From an uncultured Muribaculaceae bacterium (GTDB taxonomy: Bacteria > Bacteroidota > Bacteroidia > Bacteroidales > Muribaculaceae), in NCBI GenBank assembly GCA_910584365.1, contig CAJUAF010000013.1, positions 1-64,000 on the forward strand: a stretch of 64,000 bases of DNA, read 5' to 3'. Each line of letters opens with the position of its first letter. Position 1 is the stretch's first letter. Made by a program: the position numbers and the translations under genes. The notes below the pieces were generated by a model. The model was not told the DNA's origin. It did not search any database and worked only from the letters and a program-made list of their open reading frames with translations. Below, piece after piece: positions 18,349-27,248 of this stretch.

Positions 18349-20121
18349 ATGAATATTCTCGAATTAAGCGAGCAAGAGATAATAAGGCGCGGGTCGCTTG
18401 ACCAGCTGCGCGCGATGGGCGTCAATCCTTATCCCGCAGCCGAGTTCCCGGTCAACGCCCATGCCGATGAAATCAAGGCCACGTTCCAGGATCCGGAAAC
18501 CGACGCCGAAGGTAACCCTGTCGGGGAGCCGCGCCAGGTTGTTGTGGCCGGCCGCGTGATGGGACGCCGTATCATGGGTAAGGCTTCCTTCATGGAGCTT
18601 CAGGACGCCACGGGGCGCATCCAGGTCTACGTAAACCGCGACGAAATATGTCCCGGCGAGGACAAGGAGCTGTATAACACTTTCTTCAAGAAGCTGCTCG
18701 ACATCGGCGACTTTGTAGGGGTGGAAGGTTTCGTGTTCCGCACCCAGACGGGGGAAATCTCCATCCACGCCCGCAAGCTGACCATGCTCAGCAAGGCGCT
18801 TCGTCCCCTCCCCATCGTCAAGGTCAAGGACGGCGTGGCCTACGACTCATTCGATGATCCCGAGCTGCGCTACCGACGCCGCTATGTCGACCTGGTTGTC
18901 AACGACGGGGTGAAAGAGATTTTCATCAAGCGCACGAAGGTTTTCAACTCCATGCGCAATTACTTCAACGAACACGGCTATATGGAGGTCGAGACCCCTA
19001 TTCTCCAGGCAATCCCCGGAGGAGCCTCGGCCCGTCCGTTCATCACCCATCACAACGCGCTCGATATTCCCCTGTATATGCGTATCGCCGACGAGCTTTA
19101 TCTGAAACGTCTGATTGTCGGCGGCTTCGAGGGTGTCTACGAGTTCTCCAAGAATTTCCGCAACGAGGGGATGGACCGTACCCACAATCCCGAGTTCACC
19201 TGCATGGAAATCTATGTGTCCTATAAGGACTACAACTGGATGATGCGTTTCACCGAAAAGATGCTGGAACGTATCTGCCTGGAGGTCAACGGCACGGATA
19301 AAGTGCGCGTAGGCGACAACGAGATTTCCTTCAAGGCGCCGTTCCCCCGAGTGACCATGCGCGACGCCATCCTGGAGCATACCGGCTTCGACATCAACGG
19401 AAAGACCGAGGAGGAACTGCGTGCCGCAGCCCTTTCAATGGGTATCGAGGTAGACCAGACTATGGGTAAAGGCAAGCTCATCGACGAGATTTTCGGCGAG
19501 AAGTGCGAGGGAACCTATATCCAGCCCACCTTCATAATAGACTATCCTATCGAGATGTCGCCGCTGACCAAGCGCCACCGCGACAATCCCGAACTGACCG
19601 AGCGTTTCGAGCTGATGGTCAACGGCAAGGAGCTTGCCAACGCTTATTCGGAGCTTAACGACCCCATCGACCAGTATGAACGCTTTGTGGAGCAGATGCG
19701 TCTTTCCGAGAAAGGGGACGACGAGGCGATGATTATCGACCACGACTTCATCCGCGCCCTCGAATACGGGATGCCCCCCACATCGGGCATGGGTATCGGC
19801 ATGGACCGCCTGGTAATGCTCATGACCGGTCAGACCACGATCCAGGAAGTACTGCTCTTCCCCCAGATGCGTCCCGAAAAGGTAGCGCGCCGCGACAAGG
19901 AGGAGGCCTTCACCGCCATCGGTGTCCCCGCCGAGTGGGTGGCTCCTGTCCAGAAAGCGGGATTCCTTACCGTGGAGGCTCTTGCCGGAGCCGTCCCCGG
20001 CAAGCTCCAGCAGGAACTTCTGGGAATCAACAAGAAATACAAGCTGCAGCTCAAGAACCCGCAGCCCGACCAGATTAAGAGCTGGGTGGAGGCCGCCCAG
20101 GCTCTCTTCCCTTTACCTTAA
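18349..20121 (+). CDS. lysS: class II lysyl-tRNA synthetase
   Basis: A 590-residue cytoplasmic enzyme that charges tRNA-Lys. It has an N-terminal OB-fold anticodon-binding domain (about 60-160; [21 protein letters not shown]) and a class II core. Motif 2 is [15 protein letters not shown]; motif 3 is [16 protein letters not shown]. About 75 residues follow motif 3, including a helical hairpin-like tail ([17 protein letters not shown]...[10 protein letters not shown]) that is longer than in E. coli and typical of Bacteroidota lysyl-tRNA synthetases. First gene of a five-gene same-strand cluster; gpsA starts 15 nt downstream. Confidence 0.96.
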   Translation: MNILELSEQEIIRRGSLDQLRAMGVNPYPAAEFPVNAHADEIKATFQDPETDAEGNPVGEPRQVVVAGRVMGRRIMGKASFMELQDATGRIQVYVNRDEICPGEDKELYNTFFKKLLDIGDFVGVEGFVFRTQTGEISIHARKLTMLSKALRPLPIVKVKDGVAYDSFDDPELRYRRRYVDLVVNDGVKEIFIKRTKVFNSMRNYFNEHGYMEVETPILQAIPGGASARPFITHHNALDIPLYMRIADELYLKRLIVGGFEGVYEFSKNFRNEGMDRTHNPEFTCMEIYVSYKDYNWMMRFTEKMLERICLEVNGTDKVRVGDNEISFKAPFPRVTMRDAILEHTGFDINGKTEEELRAAALSMGIEVDQTMGKGKLIDEIFGEKCEGTYIQPTFIIDYPIEMSPLTKRHRDNPELTERFELMVNGKELANAYSELNDPIDQYERFVEQMRLSEKGDDEAMIIDHDFIRALEYGMPPTSGMGIGMDRLVMLMTGQTTIQEVLLFPQMRPEKVARRDKEEAFTAIGVPAEWVAPVQKAGFLTVEALAGAVPGKLQQELLGINKKYKLQLKNPQPDQIKSWVEAAQALFPLP

Positions 20122-20136
20122 AAAATACCTGAAACT

Positions 20137-21150
20137 ATGTGTTGCAAGGATTTTCCGGGACGCGTGGCCGTTATGGGCGGCGGAAGCTGGGCCACGGCCC
20201 TGGCGAAACTGCTGCTGAAGAACTGCGCGTCGATAATGTGGTATATGCGCCGCGACGACCGCATCGAGGATTTCATACGTCTGGGCCATAATCCGGCATA
20301 TCTTACTGATGTGGCCTTTGATGTGAACCGCATCGAGTTCTCTTCCGACATAAACTACGTCGCCTCCGAGGCCGATACCCTCCTGCTGGTGATGCCCTCC
20401 CCTTATTTCAAGAGCCATCTTGAAAAGGTCGGGGTGGACCTCAGCGGGAAGTATGTGGTGACCGCCGTCAAGGGGATTGTTCCGGACGAGAATATGCTGG
20501 TGACGGACTACATGATGGAGAAATTCGGTGTTCAGCGCGACCATACCCTTGTGGTTTCCGGTCCCTGCCATGCCGAGGAGGTAGCTCTCGAGCGCCCCTC
20601 CTATCTGACTGTGGGATGTGAGGATATCACCCTCGCCGAGAAATTCGGAGAGGCGCTCTGCGGCCAGGGTACCCGCAACTGCCATGCCATACTCTCCACC
20701 GATGTGGACGGAATAGAGTATGCCGGAGTGATGAAGAATATCTACGCCATCGCTGCCGGAATCGTCCACGGGATGAAACGCGGCGACAACTTCCTGGCCA
20801 TGCTGGTGTCAAACGCCATCCGCGAAATGGAGCATTTTCTGGATGCCGTCAGCCCCCGTCCCCGCCAGATATGCGATTCCGTCTATCTCGGCGATCTCCT
20901 GGTGACCTCCTATTCCCGGTTCTCCCGCAACCATAATTTCGGCTCGATGATCGGCAAGGGCTATTCCGTGAAGGCTGCCCGCATGGAGATGGAACAGACC
21001 GCCGAGGGGTACTACGGCTCGAAGTGTATCCACGAAATCAACACCGGCTACAACGTCTATATGCCCATCGCCGAGGCCGTATATGATATCCTCTACCGCC
21101 GTGTAAGACCCGAATACGCCATATCGCGCATCGCCGACCGCCTGACATGA
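20137..21150 (+). CDS. gpsA: NAD(P)H-dependent glycerol-3-phosphate dehydrogenase
   Basis: A 337-residue cytoplasmic enzyme reducing dihydroxyacetone phosphate to sn-glycerol 3-phosphate for phospholipid synthesis. The dinucleotide-binding motif is [14 protein letters not shown] near the N-terminus. The catalytic lysine region is [13 protein letters not shown]. The SGPCHAEEV stretch corresponds to the family SGPSFA motif, with His instead of Phe, as in Bacteroidota members. It follows lysS by 15 nt and overlaps lolD by 4 nt (ATGA), so translation is probably coupled. Confidence 0.94.
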   Translation: MCCKDFPGRVAVMGGGSWATALAKLLLKNCASIMWYMRRDDRIEDFIRLGHNPAYLTDVAFDVNRIEFSSDINYVASEADTLLLVMPSPYFKSHLEKVGVDLSGKYVVTAVKGIVPDENMLVTDYMMEKFGVQRDHTLVVSGPCHAEEVALERPSYLTVGCEDITLAEKFGEALCGQGTRNCHAILSTDVDGIEYAGVMKNIYAIAAGIVHGMKRGDNFLAMLVSNAIREMEHFLDAVSPRPRQICDSVYLGDLLVTSYSRFSRNHNFGSMIGKGYSVKAARMEMEQTAEGYYGSKCIHEINTGYNVYMPIAEAVYDILYRRVRPEYAISRIADRLT

Positions 21151-21797
21151 TACAGGCCCGCGACATATCCAAGAGTTTCGACCGCCTTGAAGTCCTCAGG
21201 GGGGTCGACCTTGATGTCCGGAAAGGCGAGATTCTGACAATCGTCGGCGCCAGCGGAGCCGGAAAGACAACCCTGCTGCAGATTCTCGGCACGCTCGAGC
21301 GTCCGGATTCCGGCTCGGTGTCGTTCCAGGGAACATCCTTGTTCACCCTCGGCGACAAAGCCCTGGCCCGTTTCCGCAACCGACATATCGGATTCGTGTT
21401 CCAGTTCCATCAGCTGTTGCCTGAATTCACTATGCTGGAGAATGTGGCCATGCCGGCCCTTATCGGGGGAGAACGCCGCTCCGAAGCCATGCGCCGCGCT
21501 GCGGAACTGATTGATTATCTCGGCCTTGCCTCCCGTGCCTCCCACCGTCCGGCCCAGCTCTCCGGGGGGGAGCGCCAGCGCGCCGCCGTGGCCCGCGCCC
21601 TGATTAACAATCCCGGTGTAATCCTGGCCGACGAACCCTCGGGAAGCCTCGATTCGACAAACCGCCAGGAACTCTACGACCTCTTCTTCCGCCTGCGCGA
21701 CGAGCGCTCGCAGACCTTCGTAATCGTCACCCATGACGAGACTCTCGCCTCCCGGAGCGACCGGGTAATCCATATCGCCGACGGGCGCATTGTCTGA
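21147..21797 (+). CDS. lolD: LolD-type ABC transporter ATPase
   Basis: A 216-residue ATPase with Walker [11 protein letters not shown]-loop [13 protein letters not shown], signature LSGGERQR, Walker [10 protein letters not shown] and switch His in VTHD. Its size and the [19 protein letters not shown] stretch match LolD, the ATPase of the inner-membrane complex that releases lipoproteins to the carrier LolA. No permease is encoded alongside, so its LolC/E partners must lie elsewhere. A MacB-type exporter ATPase cannot be excluded. It overlaps gpsA by 4 nt. Confidence 0.85.
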   Translation: MIQARDISKSFDRLEVLRGVDLDVRKGEILTIVGASGAGKTTLLQILGTLERPDSGSVSFQGTSLFTLGDKALARFRNRHIGFVFQFHQLLPEFTMLENVAMPALIGGERRSEAMRRAAELIDYLGLASRASHRPAQLSGGERQRAAVARALINNPGVILADEPSGSLDSTNRQELYDLFFRLRDERSQTFVIVTHDETLASRSDRVIHIADGRIV

Positions 21798-21810
21798 TCC
21801 GTCTCCTCCC

Positions 21811-22503
21811 ATGAACAATTTTTCCAGACATATTTTCCGGCTCTTGCCGATGCTCCTGCTCTTTCTCGGCTCCTGCGCCGAAAAGGGGAGTGAGGAGCCT
21901 CATGCGGCCACGCTTTACGATATCTGCGATGTGGCGTCGGACAACGGCGCCGCTGTCTTCAACCTTTACCGGCCTGATTCCGATATCCCGGTAGTGCTGA
22001 CCGCTCCCGGGAAAAGTCTCGGGGAAATCGAACAGGGCACTTCCGTCGTGATCGCTTATCGCCCGGAGGGAGGAACCCCCTACGTCAGCGACAATATCAG
22101 TCTGATTACCTGCCGACGCATCAACAATCTGCCGCTCCGCGTGGCCGAAGAGACCGAGGATCTTGCCGGATGGGACCGGGATCCCGTAGAGCTGACAAGC
22201 ATCTGGCGCGGCGGAAGTAAAATATATATGCGCCTGAATCTGGCTTACAGCGATATGCCCCGCCGGTTCTCGCTGGTGCTGGACCCGGAGACTCTTGAGG
22301 AAGCCATCCCGACGGCTTATCTATATCACTGGCGTCCGGACGGCGGTCCTGATTTCATGCGTCAGTATTACGCCGCCTTCGATATCGCGGCGCTCTGGGA
22401 ACGTCCGGAGACGGAAGGAATCCGCGTGATAATCAATAATTCATCCGACCCTTCCCTGTCAACTTTTGTGTTCAGTAAAGGGCAGCCCGTTTCTCCCGAA
22501 TGA
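21811..22503 (+). CDS. NigD-like lipoprotein
   Basis: A 230-residue lipoprotein starting at ATG 21811 (MNNFSRHIFRLL). An in-frame Met 7 codons upstream overlaps lolD and would spoil the signal peptide. The lipobox is FLGSC. The remainder has the two-domain pattern of NigD-like proteins: an N-terminal OB-like domain (YDICDVASDNGAAVFNLYRPDSD...GTSVVIAYRPEGG) and a C-terminal beta domain (SKIYMRLNLAYSD...FSLVLD). Family knowledge: widespread outer-membrane-associated lipoproteins of unknown biochemical role in Bacteroidales. It starts 13 nt after lolD and overlaps the next gene by 4 nt. Confidence 0.8.
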   Translation: MNNFSRHIFRLLPMLLLFLGSCAEKGSEEPHAATLYDICDVASDNGAAVFNLYRPDSDIPVVLTAPGKSLGEIEQGTSVVIAYRPEGGTPYVSDNISLITCRRINNLPLRVAEETEDLAGWDRDPVELTSIWRGGSKIYMRLNLAYSDMPRRFSLVLDPETLEEAIPTAYLYHWRPDGGPDFMRQYYAAFDIAALWERPETEGIRVIINNSSDPSLSTFVFSKGQPVSPE

Positions 22504-23303
22504 AAAAGAACGTACACCCCTCCCGCGACATAACGGCCGACGAAATAGAAGATACCCTGATATCGATGGCCGATCCAGTGCAACGGGAAATTCTGTGCCG
22601 CTTTTTCAAAACCGGCAAGGGGGAATATGGCGAGGGGGACCGCTTTCTGGGTCTGAAAGTTCCCCGCACCCGCGCCGTCGTCCGCGAGGGGAAACTCCGG
22701 GTCTCTCTGCCCGAAATCTGCAAGTTGCTTTACAGCCCATGGCATGAGGCGCGCCTCTGCGGCTTCCTTCTTCTTGTCGAGGAGATGAACAGTCTGCTTC
22801 CCCGCGGCCGTCGCCACGACACTGCCGACTCTGCCCGTCAGCGTCGGGAAATCGCGGAGTTCTATCTCAGTCATGCCCGGCAGGCCAACAACTGGGACCT
22901 TGTGGACCTCTCGGCGCCTTATATCCTCGGACAATGGCTGCTTCATCCGCTTCCGGACGGTAACCGTCCCGACAGGGAAATCCTTGACCGTCTCGCGGCG
23001 AGCGATAATCTCTGGGAACAGCGTATCGCCATAGTATCGACCGCGGCGCTTATCCGCTCCGGGGAATTCGATGATACCTTCCGCATCGCGCGCCGCCTCC
23101 TTTCCCATCCCCATAACCTCATACATAAGGCCGTAGGCTGGATGCTCCGCGAGGTCGGCAAGCGGGATCTTCCTCTCATGCTGGGCTTCCTTGCCGAAGA
23201 ATATTCCCGCCTTCCCCGCACCACTCTGCGCTATGCCATCGAGCGTCTTCCCGAAGATGAACGCCGTCGATGGCTCCATGGTTGTTTTGATAAAAATTCG
23301 TAA
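22500..23303 (+). CDS. AlkD-like DNA alkylation repair protein
   Basis: A 267-residue protein built of HEAT-like helical repeats. The family hallmark NNWDLVDLSAPYILG is near residue 120, followed by LWEQRIAIVSTAALI and the late-helix HKAVGWMLREVGKRD. Known members are DNA glycosylases that remove bulky or positively charged alkyl purines without base flipping. It overlaps the NigD-like gene by 4 nt and is the last gene of the lysS cluster. The next rightward gene has its own promoter just after the stop. Confidence 0.88.
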   Translation: MKKNVHPSRDITADEIEDTLISMADPVQREILCRFFKTGKGEYGEGDRFLGLKVPRTRAVVREGKLRVSLPEICKLLYSPWHEARLCGFLLLVEEMNSLLPRGRRHDTADSARQRREIAEFYLSHARQANNWDLVDLSAPYILGQWLLHPLPDGNRPDREILDRLAASDNLWEQRIAIVSTAALIRSGEFDDTFRIARRLLSHPHNLIHKAVGWMLREVGKRDLPLMLGFLAEEYSRLPRTTLRYAIERLPEDERRRWLHGCFDKNS

Positions 23304-23308
23304 CTTTG
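23301..23308 (+). promoter_or_regulatory. -7 element of the truncated membrane-protein gene
   Basis: TAACTTTG overlaps the stop codon of the AlkD-like gene, 45 nt before ATG 23353. The promoter has survived although the gene has been cut short. Confidence 0.5.
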
Positions 23309-23352
23309 CACAAAGAAACGGAAATTATTGACTAAACCTATAAATATTATTG

Positions 23353-23562
23353 ATGAACATAGCTGTTTCAACGAATCGACAAGAAAAAATCAAGGCCTTT
23401 CTGTGGCAACATCTCCTGCTCCTGGTGTCTCTGGATATGATGACAGCAGGAGTTGTTCTTTGTATAAAGTCCGCTTTGGGCAGCAGCGTGATTTCGTCGC
23501 TCCCCTACGTGTTCTCCATCGCCGGAGCCGACGGACTGGCCCGTCTCCTTCCCCGCCGCTAA
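23353..23562 (+). pseudogene. 5' remnant of a YitT/YczE-like membrane protein
   Basis: Only 69 codons remain. The hydrophobic segment LWQHLLLLVSLDMMTAGVVL is followed by CIKSALGSSVISSLPYVFS, which resembles the start of YczE/YitT-family membrane proteins (pattern KADLGxSPISSxPYVxS), normally over 200 residues long. After about residue 56 the similarity stops (GADGLARLLPRR, then stop). The stop lies 31 nt from the convergent end of the DUF262/AAA operon. Inferred: arrival of that cassette, or a deletion linked to it, removed the rest. A genuinely short membrane protein is the alternative. Confidence 0.5.
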
Positions 23563-23593
23563 GGCCCCGCGGCTCCGTCCGGTATCCGGGAAG

Positions 23594-24523
23594 TCAGCTG
23601 AGTTTGCGGTGATATCCCGACTTGAATCCGTGGTCCGTCTCGGGTCTGAAGTTCTCATCTCCGGTCAGGCGGTATTCCCCTAAATGGTCGCCGAGCGGAC
23701 TGATATATTCCAGCATTCCGTGTAAGAAATCCAGCGATATGTACTGGCGTTTTCCCTTCTGGTTTTTCATGCTGAAAATCTTCCGGCGGGAACCGCAGGC
23801 TCTCTGTTCGGCTTTGGAAAGCTCCTCCTCATGGCGGTAGAAATTGGCCTCGCATATCCGGGTGCCGAACTCTTCGATATCAGCCGCAATGGTGCGCCCC
23901 GAGTGGTGGCCCATCACACCTTTGTGGAACCGTACTCCTAACTTTTCACCCTTGAGTGCATCGAGGGCGCTGTGATCGCCCGGCGACTTTCTGAAACCGG
24001 CGATTTCCGCTTCCAGCATCCTGTCGCTGAATTTCTTGTTGGGGAGAAAACTGTCATCCTCCTCTTTCCAGTCGTAGTCTTCCTGACGGACGATGTAGTA
24101 ACCGATCCGGTCCCTGTGCCATCCGGCCTTCTGCGTGCAATAAGATGGTTTGCCCTGAGGACATATATCCAGTCCGAAATCGCATTTGAAGCCTCCGAGT
24201 TTCTCCCACTCGTCGGCCGGAATCTCCCGCCCGATTTTAGGAGACTGCATAAGCGCGGGAGCAATCATCTGGAAGACGGACTGGGAGACGCCTCTGAACG
24301 GTTCCAGCTCCCTGGCCTGAGGCCATGACTTGTAGAAAAGTTCCGCAAACCTGCCGTAAGAATAATCGCGGGAATCGAAACCTTCCTCTTTACGGATATT
24401 GACGTCGTATTCCCGGAGACACCCGAGCAGTTCAAGAAAATCCTTTATGGCCCCGTCTCGTTTTTCGGAGGGGATATCTTGCAGTTCCAGGGAACCGTCG
24501 AGGAGACGTGCGTATTCTTTCAT
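23594..24523 (-). CDS. unknown protein, third gene of the DUF262/AAA cassette
   Basis: A 309-residue soluble protein, no signal peptide or membrane segment. I do not recognise it. It is rich in charged and aromatic residues, with a Cys-containing patch in the middle (CDFGLDICPQGKPSYC) followed by WHRDRIGYYIVRQEDYDW, and a basic C-terminal half (RACGSRRKIFSMKNQKGKRQY). It could be a nuclease or effector, but no catalytic motif is evident. It starts 30 nt after the ATPase gene on the same strand and is the last gene of the operon. Confidence 0.7.
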   Translation of the reverse strand: MKEYARLLDGSLELQDIPSEKRDGAIKDFLELLGCLREYDVNIRKEEGFDSRDYSYGRFAELFYKSWPQARELEPFRGVSQSVFQMIAPALMQSPKIGREIPADEWEKLGGFKCDFGLDICPQGKPSYCTQKAGWHRDRIGYYIVRQEDYDWKEEDDSFLPNKKFSDRMLEAEIAGFRKSPGDHSALDALKGEKLGVRFHKGVMGHHSGRTIAADIEEFGTRICEANFYRHEEELSKAEQRACGSRRKIFSMKNQKGKRQYISLDFLHGMLEYISPLGDHLGEYRLTGDENFRPETDHGFKSGYHRKLS

Positions 24524-24553
24524 GACAGTGCGTATTCTATCCGACAGAGAGGA

Positions 24554-25672
24554 TCAGCTTTCACCGGCTATGGCTCCCAGCCGGATGATTTCCATCATAT
24601 CCTGCCTTACCTGGTCAAAGAAATCCACGGGGAAATCCGAAAGATTCCCCTCCCGGTCGACGGTTATTTCCACGGGCGTTTCCCCGGTGTTTCCCGGGAT
24701 AGGTTCATGGAAGAAATAGATGGTGAGGTCGTCCGGCGACAGCCCCAGGCGCGACAGGGCGGCCCGGCGCATACCGTTGACGATATGCTCGCTGTGTGTC
24801 TCCACGATTATCCTTACGCCTGCCGCTGCCATACGCCCCAGGAAATATCCCATGTTGGACTGGGCGCGGGGATGGAGATGCGCTTCGGGATTTTCCACGA
24901 TCATCATGCTTCCGGCGGGAGCCATCAGGCCGTCGAGAACTATCGGAAGAGCGTAGGTGAAGCCGAATCCTGTGTTTGGAGGAGCCGTGGTGCCGGTGCC
25001 CTGACGTAATCTTACCTGACATTTTTCTGGAGTCAGAGGTTCGGATTTGAAAGAGACGTCGGAACATATATGGCTCATCCAGAGGTCGGTCTGGATGTTG
25101 AAGTTGTCGGCGGACTCCGGCGTCACTTTCCGGTCCGGAGCGACCTTCGGGTAGGAGTAGGATGCCTCCAGAAGCATATTGCCGGAAAACTCTCCGTGAT
25201 CTCCGGCATTACCGGTGATTTTTTTGTTTACATCCGATTCCCAGCGGGGACCGAGACGTTCGGCGTTCAGATAGAAAAGCGGAACCCGGAGCCACGCGGG
25301 AACAGCTTTTTCATCGGCGATTGTCAGCCGCGCCGCCGCGGTCTTCGGTTCCTCCTCCTCCATGTCGCCGTTATCATCGGGATGGCGGAGGATGACGCGC
25401 ACATTATCATCGATACACAGTTCTGCGTTTTCTTCTCCGTAATGGCATATATCGTAAAATGACCCTAACGAAAGGCTGTGATATCCGTTGAGCTGCACGA
25501 TATATTCCCCCGGATTTCCGGAAGCGGTTTTCAGGACTTCGCTCAGAAGAAGCACCGCCTGCACGATGCTGCTCTTGCCCGACCCGTTGGCTCCGGTAAG
25601 GACCGTAAGCCTGTTGAGCGTTGCGCCGAACTTTTTAAAACATTTGAAATTGCCGATACTGAGAGTTTCCAT
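24554..25672 (-). CDS. AAA family ATPase, DUF3696-type (SMC/RecF-like)
   Basis: A 372-residue P-loop ATPase with an ABC/SMC-like head. It starts METLSIGNFKCFKKFGATLNR, as in RecF/OLD-type proteins. Walker A GANGSGKSS is at 27-35. A signature-like stretch NTGFGFTYALPIVLDGL precedes Walker B MMIVENPEAHLHP; the switch region is IVETHSEHIVNGMRRAAL. It has no TOPRIM domain, which separates it from OLD nucleases. Family knowledge: small stand-alone ATPases of this type often form defence systems with a nuclease partner. It lies between the DUF262 gene (27 nt upstream) and an unknown gene (30 nt downstream), so all three are one transcript. Confidence 0.85.
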   Translation of the reverse strand: METLSIGNFKCFKKFGATLNRLTVLTGANGSGKSSIVQAVLLLSEVLKTASGNPGEYIVQLNGYHSLSLGSFYDICHYGEENAELCIDDNVRVILRHPDDNGDMEEEEPKTAAARLTIADEKAVPAWLRVPLFYLNAERLGPRWESDVNKKITGNAGDHGEFSGNMLLEASYSYPKVAPDRKVTPESADNFNIQTDLWMSHICSDVSFKSEPLTPEKCQVRLRQGTGTTAPPNTGFGFTYALPIVLDGLMAPAGSMMIVENPEAHLHPRAQSNMGYFLGRMAAAGVRIIVETHSEHIVNGMRRAALSRLGLSPDDLTIYFFHEPIPGNTGETPVEITVDREGNLSDFPVDFFDQVRQDMMEIIRLGAIAGES

Positions 25673-25699
25673 TTTGATTCAGGGGGCTTGCGTGGGATG

Positions 25700-27052
25700 T
25701 CAGGCGAACAGAGGCGCCAGGAGTTTTTCCCGCAGAATACGGAAAGCCACCTCCATATTCCACCGCGCGTTTGTGCCGGTGGTGAGGGCTTTGTCGAAGT
25801 CTGCGTTCTCGCGGATTAACCGGTGCAGGGCCGGCGTCAGGGAGTGTTCGGCGAAAGTCTGGCATACGAGGTCAAAGTGGACCTGGGACAGCAGTACGGA
25901 AAGCGTCACAAACAACAGCTGGTTTACGGCCAGGCGGCGTTTTTCGACCGGTTCCTTGCGGAAAGCGTCCGCCCCGAACAGATACTTGGCCGAGCGCATG
26001 GCGTCTTTGAACGTGGCGATGTCGTCGCTGAAATCTTTCCGTCGGTTAAGCACTATGGTGAAGTTGTCGAGCGTAGGTTCGATTTTTCCGTTGTATTTTC
26101 CGATGGGATTTTCCGGGGTGTATTCCTCTCTGAAGTACAGGTAGCGGGTCACAAGGTCCGTGGCCTGCATCCGGGAGTTGCTGACCGAGGCATCCGTGGC
26201 GGCGATAAACTCGGGGCTGTTCCACATCTCTTTCAGAGCATCCTGCACGTAGGGGCGCGACAGACAGTTCCGGATTTCAGGACGGTTAAGGGGTTTGGAC
26301 CCGGTGTTGATACGCCGGAACAAGTCGAACTTCAGGCGTTCCGGCGATCGGTAGTCAATGACGTAGCATCCGATCTGGGTCTGCGAGAACTGCCTTATCT
26401 GCAGCCGCGGCAGTATGGTCTTGATCTGGGAGAAAGTCTTGCCGTTGCAGACTTTCAGATATTCCAGATGAGTCAGTTTGAGTTCGTCGTTGAGGAATCG
26501 CCGCAGAGTGGTCAGGCGCTGGAGGCCGTCGACGACCGTCAGGCGTCCGTCGTCATACTGGCTGAGGTAGATCGACGGAATCGGGAGTCCCAGCAGAATC
26601 GACTCTATCAGGAGGCTCTGGCGTGTACGGTCCCAGATGAAATTGCGCTGGAAGTCAGGATTCAGTTCCAGGTCTCCTTCGGTGATAAGGGACATCAGCT
26701 GGCTTATAGAGAAAGGTTTGTTCTCGACATAGATGTCGCGCAGAGAGTAGGTGGCCGTTTCGGGGTCATCGTCCGCGTCCGCCTCTTCCAGAGTGAGTTC
26801 CAGTCCCGAGCTGTCTATTTCCACCAGCTTTTCCAACATTCCCGCGAGGATATCCTCCACCTCGGATTTCGATTCCTCGAACAGGGAGAAGTCGGTCGAC
26901 ACAAGGGTGCCTCCATCCTGATTGAGCATCAGGCGTATGTCGCCGTATCCGTTGTCGGGGCGCAGATACAGCTCGGCGGCCGAATTGCGGTACAACTGGA
27001 GGCGGGTATCCTGTTGTTCTCCTTTGAAGGTCAGTCTTACGGAAATGTTCAT
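25700..27052 (-). CDS. DUF262 (GmrSD N-terminal-like) protein
   Basis: A 450-residue protein starting at ATG 27052 (MNISVRL), 30 nt after a consensus promoter; the in-frame Met further upstream lies beyond that promoter. It has an N-terminal extension of about 110 residues, then a DUF262 domain (about 115-300) with LNPDFQRNFIW, LLIESILLGLPIPSIYL and DGLQRLTTL (DGQQR-type motif at 175-183). The C-terminus is helical, without the HNH motif of DUF1524, so it is not a complete GmrSD enzyme. Family knowledge: DUF262 is a ParB/Srx-like nucleotidase/nuclease module frequent in anti-phage systems. First gene of the three-gene operon. Confidence 0.85.
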   Translation of the reverse strand: MNISVRLTFKGEQQDTRLQLYRNSAAELYLRPDNGYGDIRLMLNQDGGTLVSTDFSLFEESKSEVEDILAGMLEKLVEIDSSGLELTLEEADADDDPETATYSLRDIYVENKPFSISQLMSLITEGDLELNPDFQRNFIWDRTRQSLLIESILLGLPIPSIYLSQYDDGRLTVVDGLQRLTTLRRFLNDELKLTHLEYLKVCNGKTFSQIKTILPRLQIRQFSQTQIGCYVIDYRSPERLKFDLFRRINTGSKPLNRPEIRNCLSRPYVQDALKEMWNSPEFIAATDASVSNSRMQATDLVTRYLYFREEYTPENPIGKYNGKIEPTLDNFTIVLNRRKDFSDDIATFKDAMRSAKYLFGADAFRKEPVEKRRLAVNQLLFVTLSVLLSQVHFDLVCQTFAEHSLTPALHRLIRENADFDKALTTGTNARWNMEVAFRILREKLLAPLFA

Positions 27053-27081
27053 GCTCGTGGAAATCTTATTGTTCAGTCTCG

Positions 27082-27112
27082 CAAAGGTAATAAAAAATCG
27101 GGCAGAAACAAA
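27082..27112 (-). promoter_or_regulatory. promoter of the DUF262/AAA operon
   Basis: Minus-strand -33 TTTG (27112-27109), 19-nt spacer, -7 TACCTTTG (27089-27082). An exact match to the Bacteroidota consensus. Confidence 0.7.
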
Positions 27113-27125
27113 GTTTAGGGTCAGA

Positions 27126-27166
27126 GAAAAACTCTCCCGCCGGGGCATCGGAGCCGGGCGGGAGAG
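27126..27166 (-). terminator. terminator of the leftward fructan operon
   Basis: Arms 27132-27141 and 27157-27166 form a perfect 10-bp GC-rich stem. On the minus strand it is followed by GTTTTTCTC. It separates the last GH32-like gene from the promoter of the DUF262 operon. Confidence 0.7.
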
Positions 27167-27248
27167 GCGGAAGTCCGCCTATGGGCGGACCACAGAACAG
27201 GCAGGGAGGGTGAACGGCCGCGGAGCCGGGCGGGAGGAGCGGCGAGGA

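Noticed and set aside
23594..27052. Assignment of the operon to Gabija, Septu or type IV GmrSD
   Set aside because: The ATPase lacks TOPRIM, there is no helicase and no HNH motif, and the third gene is unlike known partners.
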